Source: Protopterus annectens
Taxonomy: Eukaryota; Chordata; Ceratodontiformes; Protopteridae
Direction of reading: 5' to 3'
Assembly: GCF_019279795.1 (NCBI RefSeq)
Contig: NC_056744.1
Location: forward strand, 898,762,014 to 898,826,013
Length of the DNA: 64,000 nucleotides
Shown: piece after piece, positions 21,277 to 32,429 of the stretch
Position numbering within the stretch: position 1 is the stretch's first letter
Layout: the number at the start of each line of letters is the position of its first letter
Notes under the pieces: model-generated
Seen by the model: only the letters and a program-made list of their open reading frames with translations
Database searches by the model: none
What the model was told of the DNA's origin: nothing
Made by a program: the position numbers and the translations under genes

Positions 21277-22336
21277 CCTGTTTATACAGCTCTGCATTCT
21301 ATTTAAACTGTTTTTGTGTTGATCAACTGTTTTGCACTTTTAAAAAGTTATTTGTTGCTTAATTTTACCTGTAGGCTAACAAACTCAAGTGCGCTAGCCT
21401 TTTAAAAGCATTTATAGCATTTACTGTCTGTTTTTCCTCTGTTTTCTGCAAAAAAGACAAAAACAAAAAAATCTTGTTTTCCCGCCTTACTGAACTAGAA
21501 TAGTCCAGTCTTCAGAGTTTGCTGATCTCTGGGCTTTGTCTTGGTTCCTGCGCTAGTCCATATCCTTATTTGGATAAAAGGAAGCGTCTTTGTTCACCAG
21601 TGGGAGTGGGGAGCACTGAGCAGCCTATTTGTTCCTAGAGGAGTGGTTCCCGCCAGAAACTTGTAGTCTATTGGCCATTTTGGGTCAATTCCTAGCTCTT
21701 TTCAGCCCCCTGTAATAAAGCCCGCTTTAGTGCGCTTTTTCGCTTGTATTCAACTCAGCACCGCTCCTCATGGTGTCCTGCAGAGTTCTAAAAGCAGCAG
21801 AGAGCAAAAGAGTGACTTTTTCCTGATTTAAGTATTTTTTCTGGCTTTTTGATTATTTACTGCTTAGCGACTGCATTTTCACCTGTTTATACAGCTCTGC
21901 ATTCTATTTAAACTGTTTTTGTGTTGATTAACTGTTTTGCACCTTTAAAAAAGTTATTTGTTGCTTAATTTTACCTGTAGGCTAACACACTCAAGTGTGC
22001 TAGCCGTTTAAAAGCATTTATAGCATTTATTGTCTGTTTTTCCTCTGTTTTCTGCAAAAAAAATATCTTGTTTTCCTGCCTTACTGAACTAGAATAGTCC
22101 AGTCTTCAGAGTTTGCTGATCTCTGGGCTTTGGCTTGGTTCCTGTGCTATTCCGTATCCTTATTTGGATAAAGGGAAGCTTCTTTGTTCACCAGTGGGAG
22201 TGGGGAGCACTGAGCAGCCTATTTGTCCCTAGAGCAGTGGTTCCAGCCAGAAACTTGTAGTCTATTGGCCATTTTGGGTCACTTCCTAGCTCTCTTCAAC
22301 CCCCTGCTATAAAGCCCGCTTTAGCGCGCTTTTGCG
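21277..22336 (+). repeat. CR1-A 5' UTR: duplicated monomer
   Basis: Segment 21277-21740 and segment 21882-22336 are close copies (both run CTGTTTATACAGCTCTGC to TATTGGCCATTTTGGGTCA and on to AAAGCCCGCTTTAG). About 140 bases lie between them. CR1-B at 53897-54440 has only one related unit. The first unit is cut at its 5' end. A repeated 5' unit may carry the internal promoter, by analogy with L1 monomers. Confidence 0.85.
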
Positions 22337-22620
22337 TGAATTAGCGCGGAGTTGCCCATAGACCACCATCGGGCAGCGCTGGTTAAACTATTTCTGGCTC
22401 CGTAAAGTCTGCTCTTCAATTTTTCCCTTAGAACTTCTCTACTTGCAATCTAAACAGTCTATTCTCTATCTCAAAAGCTCAGCACTTGCTCCAAAAGCAT
22501 TTTTATATAGGTAAAGTACTTGTATACTAAACAAAGTACTACATTAGCCCAGAATCCCCTTGAGTACCCATTTCCCTATAGGTCCCTTCTGACTCAGTTG
22601 CACAGCAAACTTTTTCTAGC

Positions 22621-23004
22621 ATGTCGAAGGGTCAGTTGCTAGCGTCCTCTCCCGTTCAGCTGGTGAATCTGGGCATCTTGAGGCAATGTTACAATTGCCT
22701 CATGTACACAGACAACCCACTCCTTCTCCCACAAAACACAAATATATGTGAGAGATGCAACTGTATAGCCAAACTGGAGGCTGAGCTCTCTCAACTCAGG
22801 ACTGGCAAGACCAGACAGGAGGAGAAGGAAATCACGCACACCACAAACCCAGTTTCACATAGAACTATCACAACTGCAAAACAAACACATAAACACACAG
22901 ACATACACGGAGGCACTGATCAAAAATCTACCAAAACTACAGAGGCCTCCAAATCAGACACCCAAGCAACTGCCACCTCAAGACATAAGACATGCAACAC
23001 ATAG
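22621..23004 (+). CDS. CR1-A ORF1 N-terminal region (Cys-pair motif)
   Basis: Open from ATG 22621 to 23004. CYNC and CERC pairs at residues about 27-48 suggest a PHD/zinc-finger-like fold, as described for CR1 ORF1 proteins. A short charged helix (AKLEAELSQLRTGKTRQEEKE) and a Thr/Lys-rich tail follow. CR1-B has the same protein start at 54764. The frame stops before the esterase; whether the two are one protein in the intact element is not clear. Confidence 0.75.
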   Translation: MSKGQLLASSPVQLVNLGILRQCYNCLMYTDNPLLLPQNTNICERCNCIAKLEAELSQLRTGKTRQEEKEITHTTNPVSHRTITTAKQTHKHTDIHGGTDQKSTKTTEASKSDTQATATSRHKTCNT

Positions 23005-23053
23005 TTCTCAAAGTCAGTGTGCTAAACAGTCACAGCCCTTAAGGCCAAACACA

Positions 23054-23591
23054 ATGCCAGACACACTTGTTATAGGTGACTCCATAGTCAGACACACTGA
23101 CGTCCCACTCACCAGACTGAACAAGGAAAAGATCACAGTAAGCTGCCTGTTGGGCGCTAGAATCCACCACATAACACAAGCACTCAGGTCACTCCACAGC
23201 AAGTACAAGTATGACTCTGTCATTGTCCATGCCGGTGTGAACGACCTGAGACGTACCTCCCTGGACTACATGAAAAGAGACAGAGGAGCTCTCAGATTAT
23301 GTAGCCCAGGCCGGTATGACCCTGACCCTGAGCAGTATCCTACCCTCACCAAGAATGATGCCACAATACAGAGACAAAATGATCAGCTTTAATAATTGGC
23401 TTAATTACTGGTGTCATTCTAAGGGGATCCAATGTCTGTCTGCCTGGGATGACATGCTTGACAAGCCACGCTGCTTCGCAAGGGATGGCTTGCACCTGTC
23501 ACCCCTGGGCGTCCGGATATTGGCAAAGGCTCTTGCCATCCCCATAGTGCCTTTTTTAGGCAAGGTTCAAATGATAAATCTACCACCCTAG
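23054..23591 (+). pseudogene. CR1-A ORF1 esterase (SGNH hydrolase) domain, frameshifted
   Basis: SGNH/GDSL esterase blocks: LVIGDSIVRHTDV (block I with Ser), IVHAGVNDLR (GxND block), and DGLHLSPLG (Asp-x-x-His, block V). The first two are in the frame from 23054; the third is in a different frame from 23316, so one indel lies near 23270-23290. All catalytic residues remain. CR1-B carries the same domain open at 55195-55731. The enzyme's substrate is unknown; lipid or membrane binding of the RNP has been suggested for such domains. Confidence 0.88.
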
Positions 23592-23596
23592 AAAAC

Positions 23597-26385
23597 AAAA
23601 ATGGAAAAGAACTAAGGGTAATACTGCTCAATGCCAGAATTCTAAACCTCAAGATGCACTCCCTCGAAGCCCTCCTCAGTATGGAGAACATCTATGTCTG
23701 TGCTGTGACTGAAACCTGGTTCAAGGCTCCTGAGAGCACCCCAGCACTATCAGGTTATACCTCATATCATGCGTTCCGGCCCCAAAATCCGGACCGAACC
23801 ACAAAAGGAGGGGGAGTATCCATATTCATAAAGGATACCCACACCTCCAGGTTAGTGGCAACGCACGAAGCATCGGAGACCATCCAGGTGCAATTAACCA
23901 TAGGTAAAACTGCCCTACAGTTTGTAGCATGCTACAGACCACCCTCTCAAACTCTGGAAACCCACACAGCCTTCCTGAAGACACTGGAGAGTATGAATGT
24001 CTCTCCAAACACCATCATATTGGGTGACTTCAACTACCCAAACATAGACTGGGAACATTACTCAAGCCCCAACACCCTAGCCCAATGGTTCCTGGAGTTC
24101 ATAAACTCAAATGCTATGGAACAACTAGTCACCATTCCCACAAGAGGAGTAAATATACTAGACCTGATAATCACAAACATGGGGACAAAATGCTCCACAC
24201 CGGAAGTATATCCCTCGTTGGTGAGATCAGACCATAAATTAATCTCACTGGAGATCCACATCCCGCCCCCAACCCCAGCAAAAAAGACCACAGTGAAGAA
24301 CTTCTCAAAAGCAAACTTCACACTTAAGACTGGAGTGGTATCCTTCAAGGCCCCCGAGCTAGTGGAAACTACAACCCATGCTGCTGAAACCCTTACAAAT
24401 GCCTTCTACGAGCACCTCCAGGAATGTATGGATCAAGCAATTCCTAATAAAATCAAGACCCTTTCCACCAAAGGCAGGCACCCGGTCTGGTGGACCCCAG
24501 CCATAAACAAACACTACAACAAGAGGAGAAAGCTACTACATGACAGAGCAAAATCCCTAAAAGGGAAGGCATCTCTGATCAATACTAGCAAAAAACTACG
24601 ATCACTCATAAAATCATCCAAGGCCAACTTTGAGAGAAAAATCGCTAAAGACACAAGACAATCATAAGGCCTTTTTTAGCTATGTTAGAAACCTGGATGG
24701 AAACTCCCAGATATGCTCAGAATTAGTCCAAAATGATACAAAAATCACTGAACCCACAGACATTGCCAACATACTGGCAGACAGGTTCAGTGCAAATTTC
24801 TCCCCCCCCCCCCCCCAAAAAGGAGAAATATCTATCCCACCAGAGTCTAGCCTCCCAAACATCTGATGCCCAGGTGAGAGCTGCTCTCTCTAAAGCAAAA
24901 AAACACAGCATCAATGGGACCGGACAGTGTCCCCGGCTGTGTGCTACACGAACTCAATGAGGAACTAAACCCACACATAAGGCTGCTGTTTAATCGTAGC
25001 CTTACTACAGGATACGTACCCAAAGAATGGCGTACGGCAACTGTGGTCCCACTCCACAAAGGCGGTGCTTCTATGGACCCTGGAAATTACCGCCCCATAA
25101 GCTTGACTAGCCTTGTCTGCAAGGCTATGGAGAGGATCATAATGGAACTCATAAAGACATTGGGGACCTACAGACACTGGATCCTACCCAATTTGGCTTT
25201 GTCAAGGGCAGATCCTGCCTCTTGAACTTGGTCGACTTTTTCGAAACGGTCACTAAGGCCATTGATGAGGGTAAGGCAGTTCACAGCCTACCTTGACCTA
25301 GCAAAAGCGTTCGACACAATACCCCACTCGGGCATCATAGAAAAGCTCACCCGCTTAGATGTAAACCCATATGTCACAAGATGGGTTGCAAACTGGCTCA
25401 AGGACAGAACCCACAGGGTTAGAGTTGCTGGTGCCATGTCCGACTAAGCCGGTCACGAGCGGTGTCCCACAGAGCTCAGTCCTGGGCCCCCTCTTGTTCG
25501 GCATTTATTTTTCTGAAGTGCAGGCAAACATAGGGGGATTGTGGCTGACAGAATTTGCAGATGACTGCAAACTGGGCACCATAATTGACACTCCATCAGA
25601 CACAGACATCCTCCAGAGAGGTCTCATAGAAATGGATAACTGGTGCCAGAGCCATGGCCTTAAGCTAAATGCCAAACAATGTATAGTCATACCCTTTGGG
25701 AAAAACAAGGTACCCCCTAATTACCACATAGGTGGTAATCCATTAAACACGGAAGAAGTTATCAGGGACCTGGGGACCCAAGTTGACAGTAACCTCTCTT
25801 TTGACACTCACATTGCCAAAGTGGTTAGGAAGACCTTCTACATTGCCCACCTGATCATGAAGGGATTCACATCCAGATCAGGAGAGGTCATTGTACCCCT
25901 GTACTCTTCACTTATCAGACCAATGATTGAGTACAACGCCCCATTCGGAATGTACCTTACCCGACACCTGCAGCAGTTGGAAAGACCCCAAAAATTCTTC
26001 ACCAAAAGGATAAAGGGGTTCAAACATATGTCATACGCTGCCCGACTGAAGAAACTCCAGCTCTATTCAGTCGCATATCGTCTGCTCAGAGGTGATCTGT
26101 GCCTGACATACAAGGCCATGTCCAACCCAGAATTAATGGACGTGCTCCACCTAAAAAAATCCAAATCCACCAGAGCCACAAGAGCAAGAGATTTAAACCT
26201 CAACACGGATATAAATAGGACGTGCTGGAGGGACAGATTCATCACCCAGAGACTCCCTACACTATGGAACAGAATCCCCCTCACTGACTCTGTTCAAGAG
26301 AAATCTTGACGAGTGGATGGGAGATTGTAGGTTTACCCCGGGAATCCTCTCTGTGTCACTGCTGGACAGAGGCACAGCAAACTAA
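23597..26385 (+). pseudogene. CR1-A ORF2: AP endonuclease and reverse transcriptase
   Basis: The endonuclease is open to 24667: LLNARILNL, AVTETWFK (Glu), GDFNYPNIDWE (Asp, Asn), RSDHKLISLE (SDH). Frame changes follow at about 24660 and at the C/A homopolymer 24803-24825. RT blocks: NYRPISLTSL, AYLDLAKAFDTIPHSG (motif A), SGVPQSSVLGPLLFG (motif B, QG changed to QS), EFADDCKL (motif C, intact), LNAKQC. A one-base shift near 25445 separates motif A from B. It ends at TAA 26383-26385. Confidence 0.9.
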
Positions 26386-26495
26386 TGGGTATAGTATTCT
26401 CATCCTAAGGGGTGGTGAAAGCCACACACACTCTGGCTAGGCTTATAAATGCCCTAGGGCAGATAGCCTAGTATGAACCTATGGACCTATGAATA

Positions 26496-26510
26496 AGGTA
26501 ATATAGACCC
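26496..26510 (+). mobile_element. MITE A, right terminus
   Basis: AAGGTAATATAGACCC: the last 13-14 bases complete the inverted repeat begun at 21040. Joined to ...GAATTTTCG at 21276 they give an exact match to the reverse complement of the left end. Confidence 0.85.
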
Positions 26511-26518
26511 GGTCAGTG

Positions 26519-27605
26519 TAGGGTGTGCCTTGTACATTTTAAGCACTGTTTTATCCATGAATATCAGATACTATAAAATTATGTTTTGTAGTTAATCCAT
26601 GACATACTTGGATTATTCCCCTTTTTACAGTTCTCCAGTATGACTTAAACAACAAATGATCCTTTGTTCCATAGGATTTTCATTACCCTTTTGTTGAATT
26701 GCCATAATTGAGTTTTCTTTTAAATGACTATAAACTCTGTTGGCATCATTTCTAGTGTATAGTTTATTTGTCATCAGAAAGCAAGTTATTGGCCTATAAT
26801 TTTTAGGATAGCTTGCAGGTTCACTCTTAATGAGCATTGTTTTTCCTGTTAGCCAGGTTGATGTCTCTTCGGGTTGTGCATATGAATAGCTTTTACTCAT
26901 GGCTAAATCTTCGTACAAAGATGTTAATACTTTTAACCAGAAGTTATGTACTGCTTCTGAGCCTGGGGTTTTCCAGTTATAGAGGCTTTTCTTAAATTAG
27001 TTTCAGTCTCTCTGGCTGTGACCCCATCCCATTTCATATCTTGTACATTTAAACAACTTATTTTTTCTTTTAGTTCTTCCATTGAACATCTTTATGTTCC
27101 ACAGGATCTTCATAAATACTTCTCCAAAATGTATCTATTTCTCCTCTGTTTTGTGGCTTTCAGTTCCTTTTGTTTCCCAATTCTCTAAAATTTTTTTGGG
27201 TCATCAATAAATTGCGTATTTTGTACTTTTCTTTTATATTTATTTGTGTACTTTCTAAGTTTTTCCACCTGTGCTGAGATTTTGTTTATTTGCGATAGTG
27301 CATGATAGATCCTGATCTGTTCTAATACTGCGCATTGCTTTTATCACATTTGTCTAAGTATTTTTGTTGATCTGTTCCCTATTCTCTACTTTTCTAACAG
27401 TGGCACTTCTTGTCTTAATTGCTTTATAGTTTTCTCTATTCGGTACTTCCATGATGGTATTAGATTTCTCCCCTTCCTTTCCCTCACTACCCTGTGTTCT
27501 TGTGGTAGAACTTTCAGTTAATTTTTCTGCACAGTAATGTATCCTGTCTAATTCTGTTCTATCGCATGGATCTCTATGAACAGTCCTAATTACTGTATTC
27601 ATTTG
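26519..27605 (-). pseudogene. RLE LINE, copy a: region before RT and RT start
   Basis: Minus strand, frameshifted. 27602-27354 reads a charged stretch (HYCAEKLTES, VPNRENYKAIKTR). 26918-26625 is open and shows LTGKTMLIKSEPASYPKNYR, PITCF and SIMAIQQKG, which is the RT start. About 26620-26530 resembles motif A (SMSWINYK, FYSIxYSWI). It joins 21039 through MITE A. Confidence 0.7.
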
Positions 27606-27768
27606 ATGTTAAGTTGTCAATCTCGCCTTCATTTTTGCTGGATGGGTTCGGAGCCGATCCTCGGCTCCGACTCGGACACTTACTAAAGCTCGAGAGCTAA
27701 TTTTACCGGCTCGAGGCAACCCTATATCCCATGATGCAAGTTGATGACTACCCAGATCTCGTTTGCCG
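27606..27768. repeat. DIRS-3 left inverted terminal repeat
   Basis: Pairs with 39680-39869. It holds GGAGCCGATCCTCGGCTCCG, a palindrome, and CATGATGCAAG. It begins ATGTTAAGTTGTCAATCTCG. Confidence 0.92.
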
Positions 27769-28098
27769 CTTTCGCTTGCGAGGTGCTTTTTTACTGGCTC
27801 CTGGTAAGTTCTTCAAATTCAGACTTTGTCTCACCCCTTTAGTTTGTCACTTTTGTTATTGTGTAAACTCTTAACGTTTAATTTAACCCTATTCCCGTTA
27901 GTGTTCTTTAGTTTTCTAGTTATTTATCCCTTCCCCTAAATTAGGCCTTAAGCCTCCCCCTTTCCTAATTTTTTCTGTCAGGGATTCTGTGTGGTGTTTG
28001 AGTGTTTGTATCCCTGTTTAAATTTTTTATTATTGGATTGGGTGTTTATTGTGTGTGTGTTTGTGTTTTTTGTTTCTCAGTGTTTCCTCGACACAGCT

Positions 28099-29737
28099 AT
28101 GTCGAAGGACACAAAGGTCTCAGGCTTCAAGAAGTGTAACTCGTGCTGTCAGAAGATGTCTCTGACAGACTGTCACACTTGTGTTTACTGCCTGGGACCT
28201 CTGCACCTGCAGGACTCTTGTGCTATCTGTCATGCCTTCAGTCCAAGAGTCCTGCAGGAGCGCAGAAATAAATTAATACTGAGGGGCTTATTAAAGCCTG
28301 AGAGCTCCCCGAATAAGTCGGCTCCTGGAAGCCCTCGAAACCAGTTAAGCCTTCGGCTTCAAGTTCTAAGCCATCGGCTACTGGTTCTCCTTCAGTGTCA
28401 AGATCGGTTCCGGCCGGAGCCGATACTTCTATATTACAAGTTACAGTATCGGCTCCATCCAGCGCCGATGCTGCTAAATCTGGGCACTCAGTGTCGGGTC
28501 CGGCTGGAGCCGACGTATCTTCGGCTCCACCTATCTCAAAAAAGAGATCATGATCCCCTTCGTTGGAGTCGATACTTTCGGCTCCGAGATCACCCCCGCT
28601 CTCGGAGCGGAGCCATTGGAGCCGTTCTTCTCTGTCGTCCAGGCTGTCCAATCACGACCTTGAGAGAGTGGTGAGTAGACTATTAAAGTCTCAGGCATTG
28701 GCCCAAATGCTCCATAGCCCATCTCAATAGACGGTAGCTATTACACATCCACCTAACATTCCTCCTTTGACTCTCTTACAGAGCTCGGAGCCGGAGCTCC
28801 TCGGAGCCGTGACTGTTGTGACTTCGGAGCTGATACACCCCCTCCCCCTTCGGCTCCGTCGTCCTCTGCTCCGATTTTCTCCTTGAGGCCTTCATTGGAG
28901 GGATCCGGGCGTCTGGTCTCTCTCGTCTGCTCCGAGGGGGCGAGTAGCATCGGACCCTTGTCCGACTCCATTCTCCCTCTCGGAGCTTCGGCGGTGGTGA
29001 GCTCAGCCCCGACGTCGGCCTCGGAGCCGTCCCTGTCGGTGCGGCCTGGAGTTCCTATCTCTTCGGAGCGGGAGCCTTCTGGCCTCTCTGACGGGGGAGC
29101 CTTCGAGGTGATGAGGAGTGTACTAGCCCCAGGGCGTAGTCAACGGTCAGTTCCATCAGCTCCTCCCACTACAGTGCCTGCTGACGTCTCTTCCCACTCA
29201 TGCTCCCGGACCCAGAAATCCAACGCCTCAGGTTTCCCCATTGGGAATATCTTCCTCTTCCAAGGCTTCTCCTGACCCGTCAGGTGAACCTCCGCGTAAG
29301 AGGACATGTAAGAGGAAACATCTAGACTCCCCACGAGTCTGTTACATCCGATACTGACTTGGATGAGTCTGAGGGATCCCCAAGGTCCCCCTCTGAGGAT
29401 GTCTTTCTCAGACATCCTTGAACTCCTTAAGCAGGGGGGGAACTGGCCTTCCCTTAATCCTTCCGAGGACGAGTCAGTATACCTGGAGGCGTTCGGGTCT
29501 CGACCCTCCACCTCCTGGGTGTCTCCGCCTTTCGACCCTCTTATGGACGTGGTGGCTCAGAAGGCGTGGATGGCCCTGGTGGAACCCATTCCTCGGAGGC
29601 CTTCTAAATTCATTACGGCCCCACCTGATAGGCAATATTTGACAAAAGGTGTCCCGGTTGATGCCATGGTGGTGGCTGCAGCCACCAAGAAGGAACTTAT
29701 CTGATCCTTCAGTACCTGTCCATCCTCCTAACAAGGA
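28099..29737 (+). pseudogene. DIRS-3 gag, N-terminal part
   Basis: ATG at 28099. It has KKCNSCCQKMSLTD, then the CCHC knuckle CVYCLGPLHLQDSC (CX2CX4HX4C) and AICHAFSPRVLQERRNKLI. The Ser/Ala/Pro-rich middle (28330-29090) is built from recurring TCGGCTCCGA-like units and is frameshifted. The conserved SEDESVYLEAFGSRPSTSW block is at about 29460-29530. The part is cut at 29737 by DIRS-4 and resumes at 35754. Confidence 0.85.
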
Positions 29738-29885
29738 ATGTTAAGTTGTCAATCTCGCCTTCATTCTTGCTTGATGGGTTCGGAGCCGATCCCTCGCTAG
29801 ACTCTGCACTGCTAAGCTCGAGAGTCACTTTTACCAGCTCGAGGCAGCCCCATATCCCATGATGCAAGTACCCAGATCGTTTCGC
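29738..29885. repeat. DIRS-4 left inverted terminal repeat
   Basis: Pairs with 35586-35753 and resembles the DIRS-3 left repeat, with small deletions (for example, ATGCAAGTACCC in place of the longer DIRS-3 form). Confidence 0.9.
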
Positions 29886-30158
29886 CGCTTATGAGGTCCT
29901 CCTTTACCAGCTCCTGGTAAGTGATTCACTTTTGGATATTTAAGCCCCTTTTTCTTAAAAAACCCTTAATTATTAGTTATTGGTTAATTATTTACATTTT
30001 GTGACAAAATCCCTGTCTCTTCTAATTTTTTTTAGTCAAACTTTACCCATCCCATCCCCTCCCTGTTAGGGTGTGTGTGTTTGTTTATAGGAATACCTTT
30101 TGGTATTTTATTTAAGTTAATTTTTGACTGGTGTGTGTGTGTGTTTTTGTAAAGCACC

Positions 30159-32285
30159 ATGTCAAAGGAGAGGGTCTCAGGTTTTAAGAAGTGTGACTCG
30201 TGCTGTCAGAAGATGTCTCTGACAGACGGTCACACTTCTTGCCTGTATTGCCTGGGGCCTCTTCACCTGCAGGACTCCTGTGCTATTTGTCATTCCTTCA
30301 GCCAGAGAGTCCTGCAGGAAAGACGCAACAAGCTGATACTTAGGGGCCTTCTTAAGCGGAGGGCTCTCCGGCAAGTCGGCTCCATCTAAATCAGCTAAAT
30401 TTTCCAAGGCCCAGCTTCTGTGTCTAAGCCTGCGGCCTCGGCTCACTCGTTCGAGTTGAGATCGGCTCGGCTGGAGCCGATCCTGGCACCGATGGCTATC
30501 GGTGCGATCTATCAACCACCGGTGTCGGCTCCGATCGGTTCCGACCCCATGTGGCACAGGCATCGGTGTCGGCTCCGATCGGCTCCGACACCGTTACTTG
30601 TGGCTGTATCGGCTCGGCTGGAGCCGATACATCGAGGCTTCCTGTCGGCTCCGACAGGATCTATAGTATCGGTTCCGATGGCTCATTCCAGGAAGAGGTC
30701 GAGGTCTCCTTCCTTGGAGCCGATACTTTTTCGGCTTCACCTCTTCTTTCGATCTTCAAGGTCATCCAGACTGTCAGATCATGACCTAGAGAGAGTGGTC
30801 AGTAGATTACTTAAGTCACAGGTACTGGCCCAAATGTTACATAGTCCGTCTCAACAGACGACTGTTGGTCCACACCCGTTACAGTTCCTCCTTCAACTCT
30901 ACCCCAGAGCTTGGAGTTGGAGTCTTCGGAAGGGTTACTGCTACGGCTGGAGGGCGGATACCCCTTCTGTTCCTTCAGCCTCTACTCTTATCTCCTCTTG
31001 AGACCTTCCATAGGGATTCGTGGTCGGGCTTCCATGGTCTCCTCCGAGGGTGAGTGGCATCGGACCCTTGTCCGAACCCGCTCTTCCCTTGGAGCCTCGC
31101 CTGGTGAGCTCGGCTCCGACATCTGCCTCGGAGACTTCCCTTTGGTGGTCCCTGGAGTTCCTAGCTCTTGAACGGGTTCTCACGGACCTGCCTGGGAGGG
31201 AGCATTGGTGATGAAGAGTGTGCTGGCCACTGGTGTCAGTCAGCAGTCTGTTCCCGTTAGCTCCTCCCTCTATAGTACCTGTTGACATCTCTGCCACTTC
31301 TCTTGCTACAGGACCCAGAGATCCTCCGCCTCAGGTTTCCCCATTGGGAATTTCCCCTCTTCCGAGGATTCTCCTGATGTTTGGAGATCCTCCTAGGAAG
31401 AGGACTTGTAGAGGAAACATGTAGACACCCCAGGTGTGTCACTTTGGATACTGACTTTGATGAGTCAGAGGGATCCCCAGATCCCCTCTGAGGATGTCTC
31501 CTTCTCAGACATCCTAGAACTCCTTAAACAGAGGGGAAACTGGCCCACCAACAATCCCTCTGAGGATGAGTCAGTATACCTAGAGGCGTTTGGATCTCGG
31601 CCCTCCACCTCCTGGGTGTCTCCGCCTTCGACCCCTTATGCAGGTTATTGCACCGAAAAGGGCAGCTCCTGACTCTGTAGAGCCAGTCCCTAGGAGGCCT
31701 TCAAAATTTATCACTGCCCGTGACAAGCAATTCCTCACTAAGGGTGTCCCGCTGATGCCATGGTGGTGGCTGCGAAGGAACTTGCAGATCCTTCCCATCC
31801 TCCTAATAAGGACTCTAGGACCATGGATAGGTACGGTGCGGATGTTTTCCTCAGCGACCTTTGCTATCTGAATTACCTATGTCACTTCACCAGACTCCAG
31901 AGGGATATCCTTAAGGAGCTGGGTGAAGTAGTTCAGGATCCTACAGCTGCAGGGGCTCAAGAAAAATTGCCGCAGCTAGGAACCCTCAATTCCATTGCAA
32001 ACTCTTCCATGCGGCTAATATCTTATGCTGCTGATGGTAGAGCCGCAGGTACAGGTGTGGCTCTTAGGCGACAAGCCTGGATGCGGCTATGTGATTTTGG
32101 ATCCCTTTAAGGCGTCCTTCACAAATTCTCCCTTTGATGGGTCAGCTTTGTTTGGCCCTCAGGTGATGGAAACCTTGACCAGGTGCGAACAGGATGGCAA
32201 GACTCTTTCTGCTGTAGGAGTCCGTTTTCCACCCCTTCTAGACCTTATCCCAAAGGACAGAAGGTGGGAAGATGTGGTTCCGTAA
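30159..32285 (+). pseudogene. DIRS-4 gag, frameshifted
   Basis: ATG at 30159. KKCDSCCQKMSLTDG, then the knuckle CLYCLGPLHLQDSC and AICHSFSQRVLQERRNKL. The middle (30440-30730) again uses repeated TCGGCTCCGA-type units. Conserved blocks: SEDESVYLEAFGSRPSTSW at about 31560, FTRLQRDILKELGEV at about 31890, MRLISYAADGRAA at about 32010, FKASFTNSPFDGSALFG at about 32110. Frame changes occur throughout. Confidence 0.85.
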
Positions 32286-32429
32286 ATCCCAAGGAGTCAC
32301 GCCGATTCACGTGGTCAGTTTACCCCTAGAGGCAGAGGGGTAACAACAACAGACGCTCTAGAGGCAGAGGGTCCAAAACAGGGAAACAGAGAGCCTCTCT
32401 CTGACAAGCCCTTTCAGCATCCCTGAGAT

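Larger units (their letters stand above)
21277..26495 (+). mobile_element. CR1-A: CR1 LINE with esterase ORF1, 5.2 kb
   Basis: Nearly full-length CR1-group LINE with two 5' UTR units, ORF1 (Cys-rich and SGNH esterase) and ORF2 (endonuclease and RT). The 3' end has the short-repeat tail (CCTATGG ACCTATGA) used by CR1 in place of poly-A. It is inserted in the right arm of MITE A. Frames are broken by indels, so the copy is dead. Confidence 0.93.
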
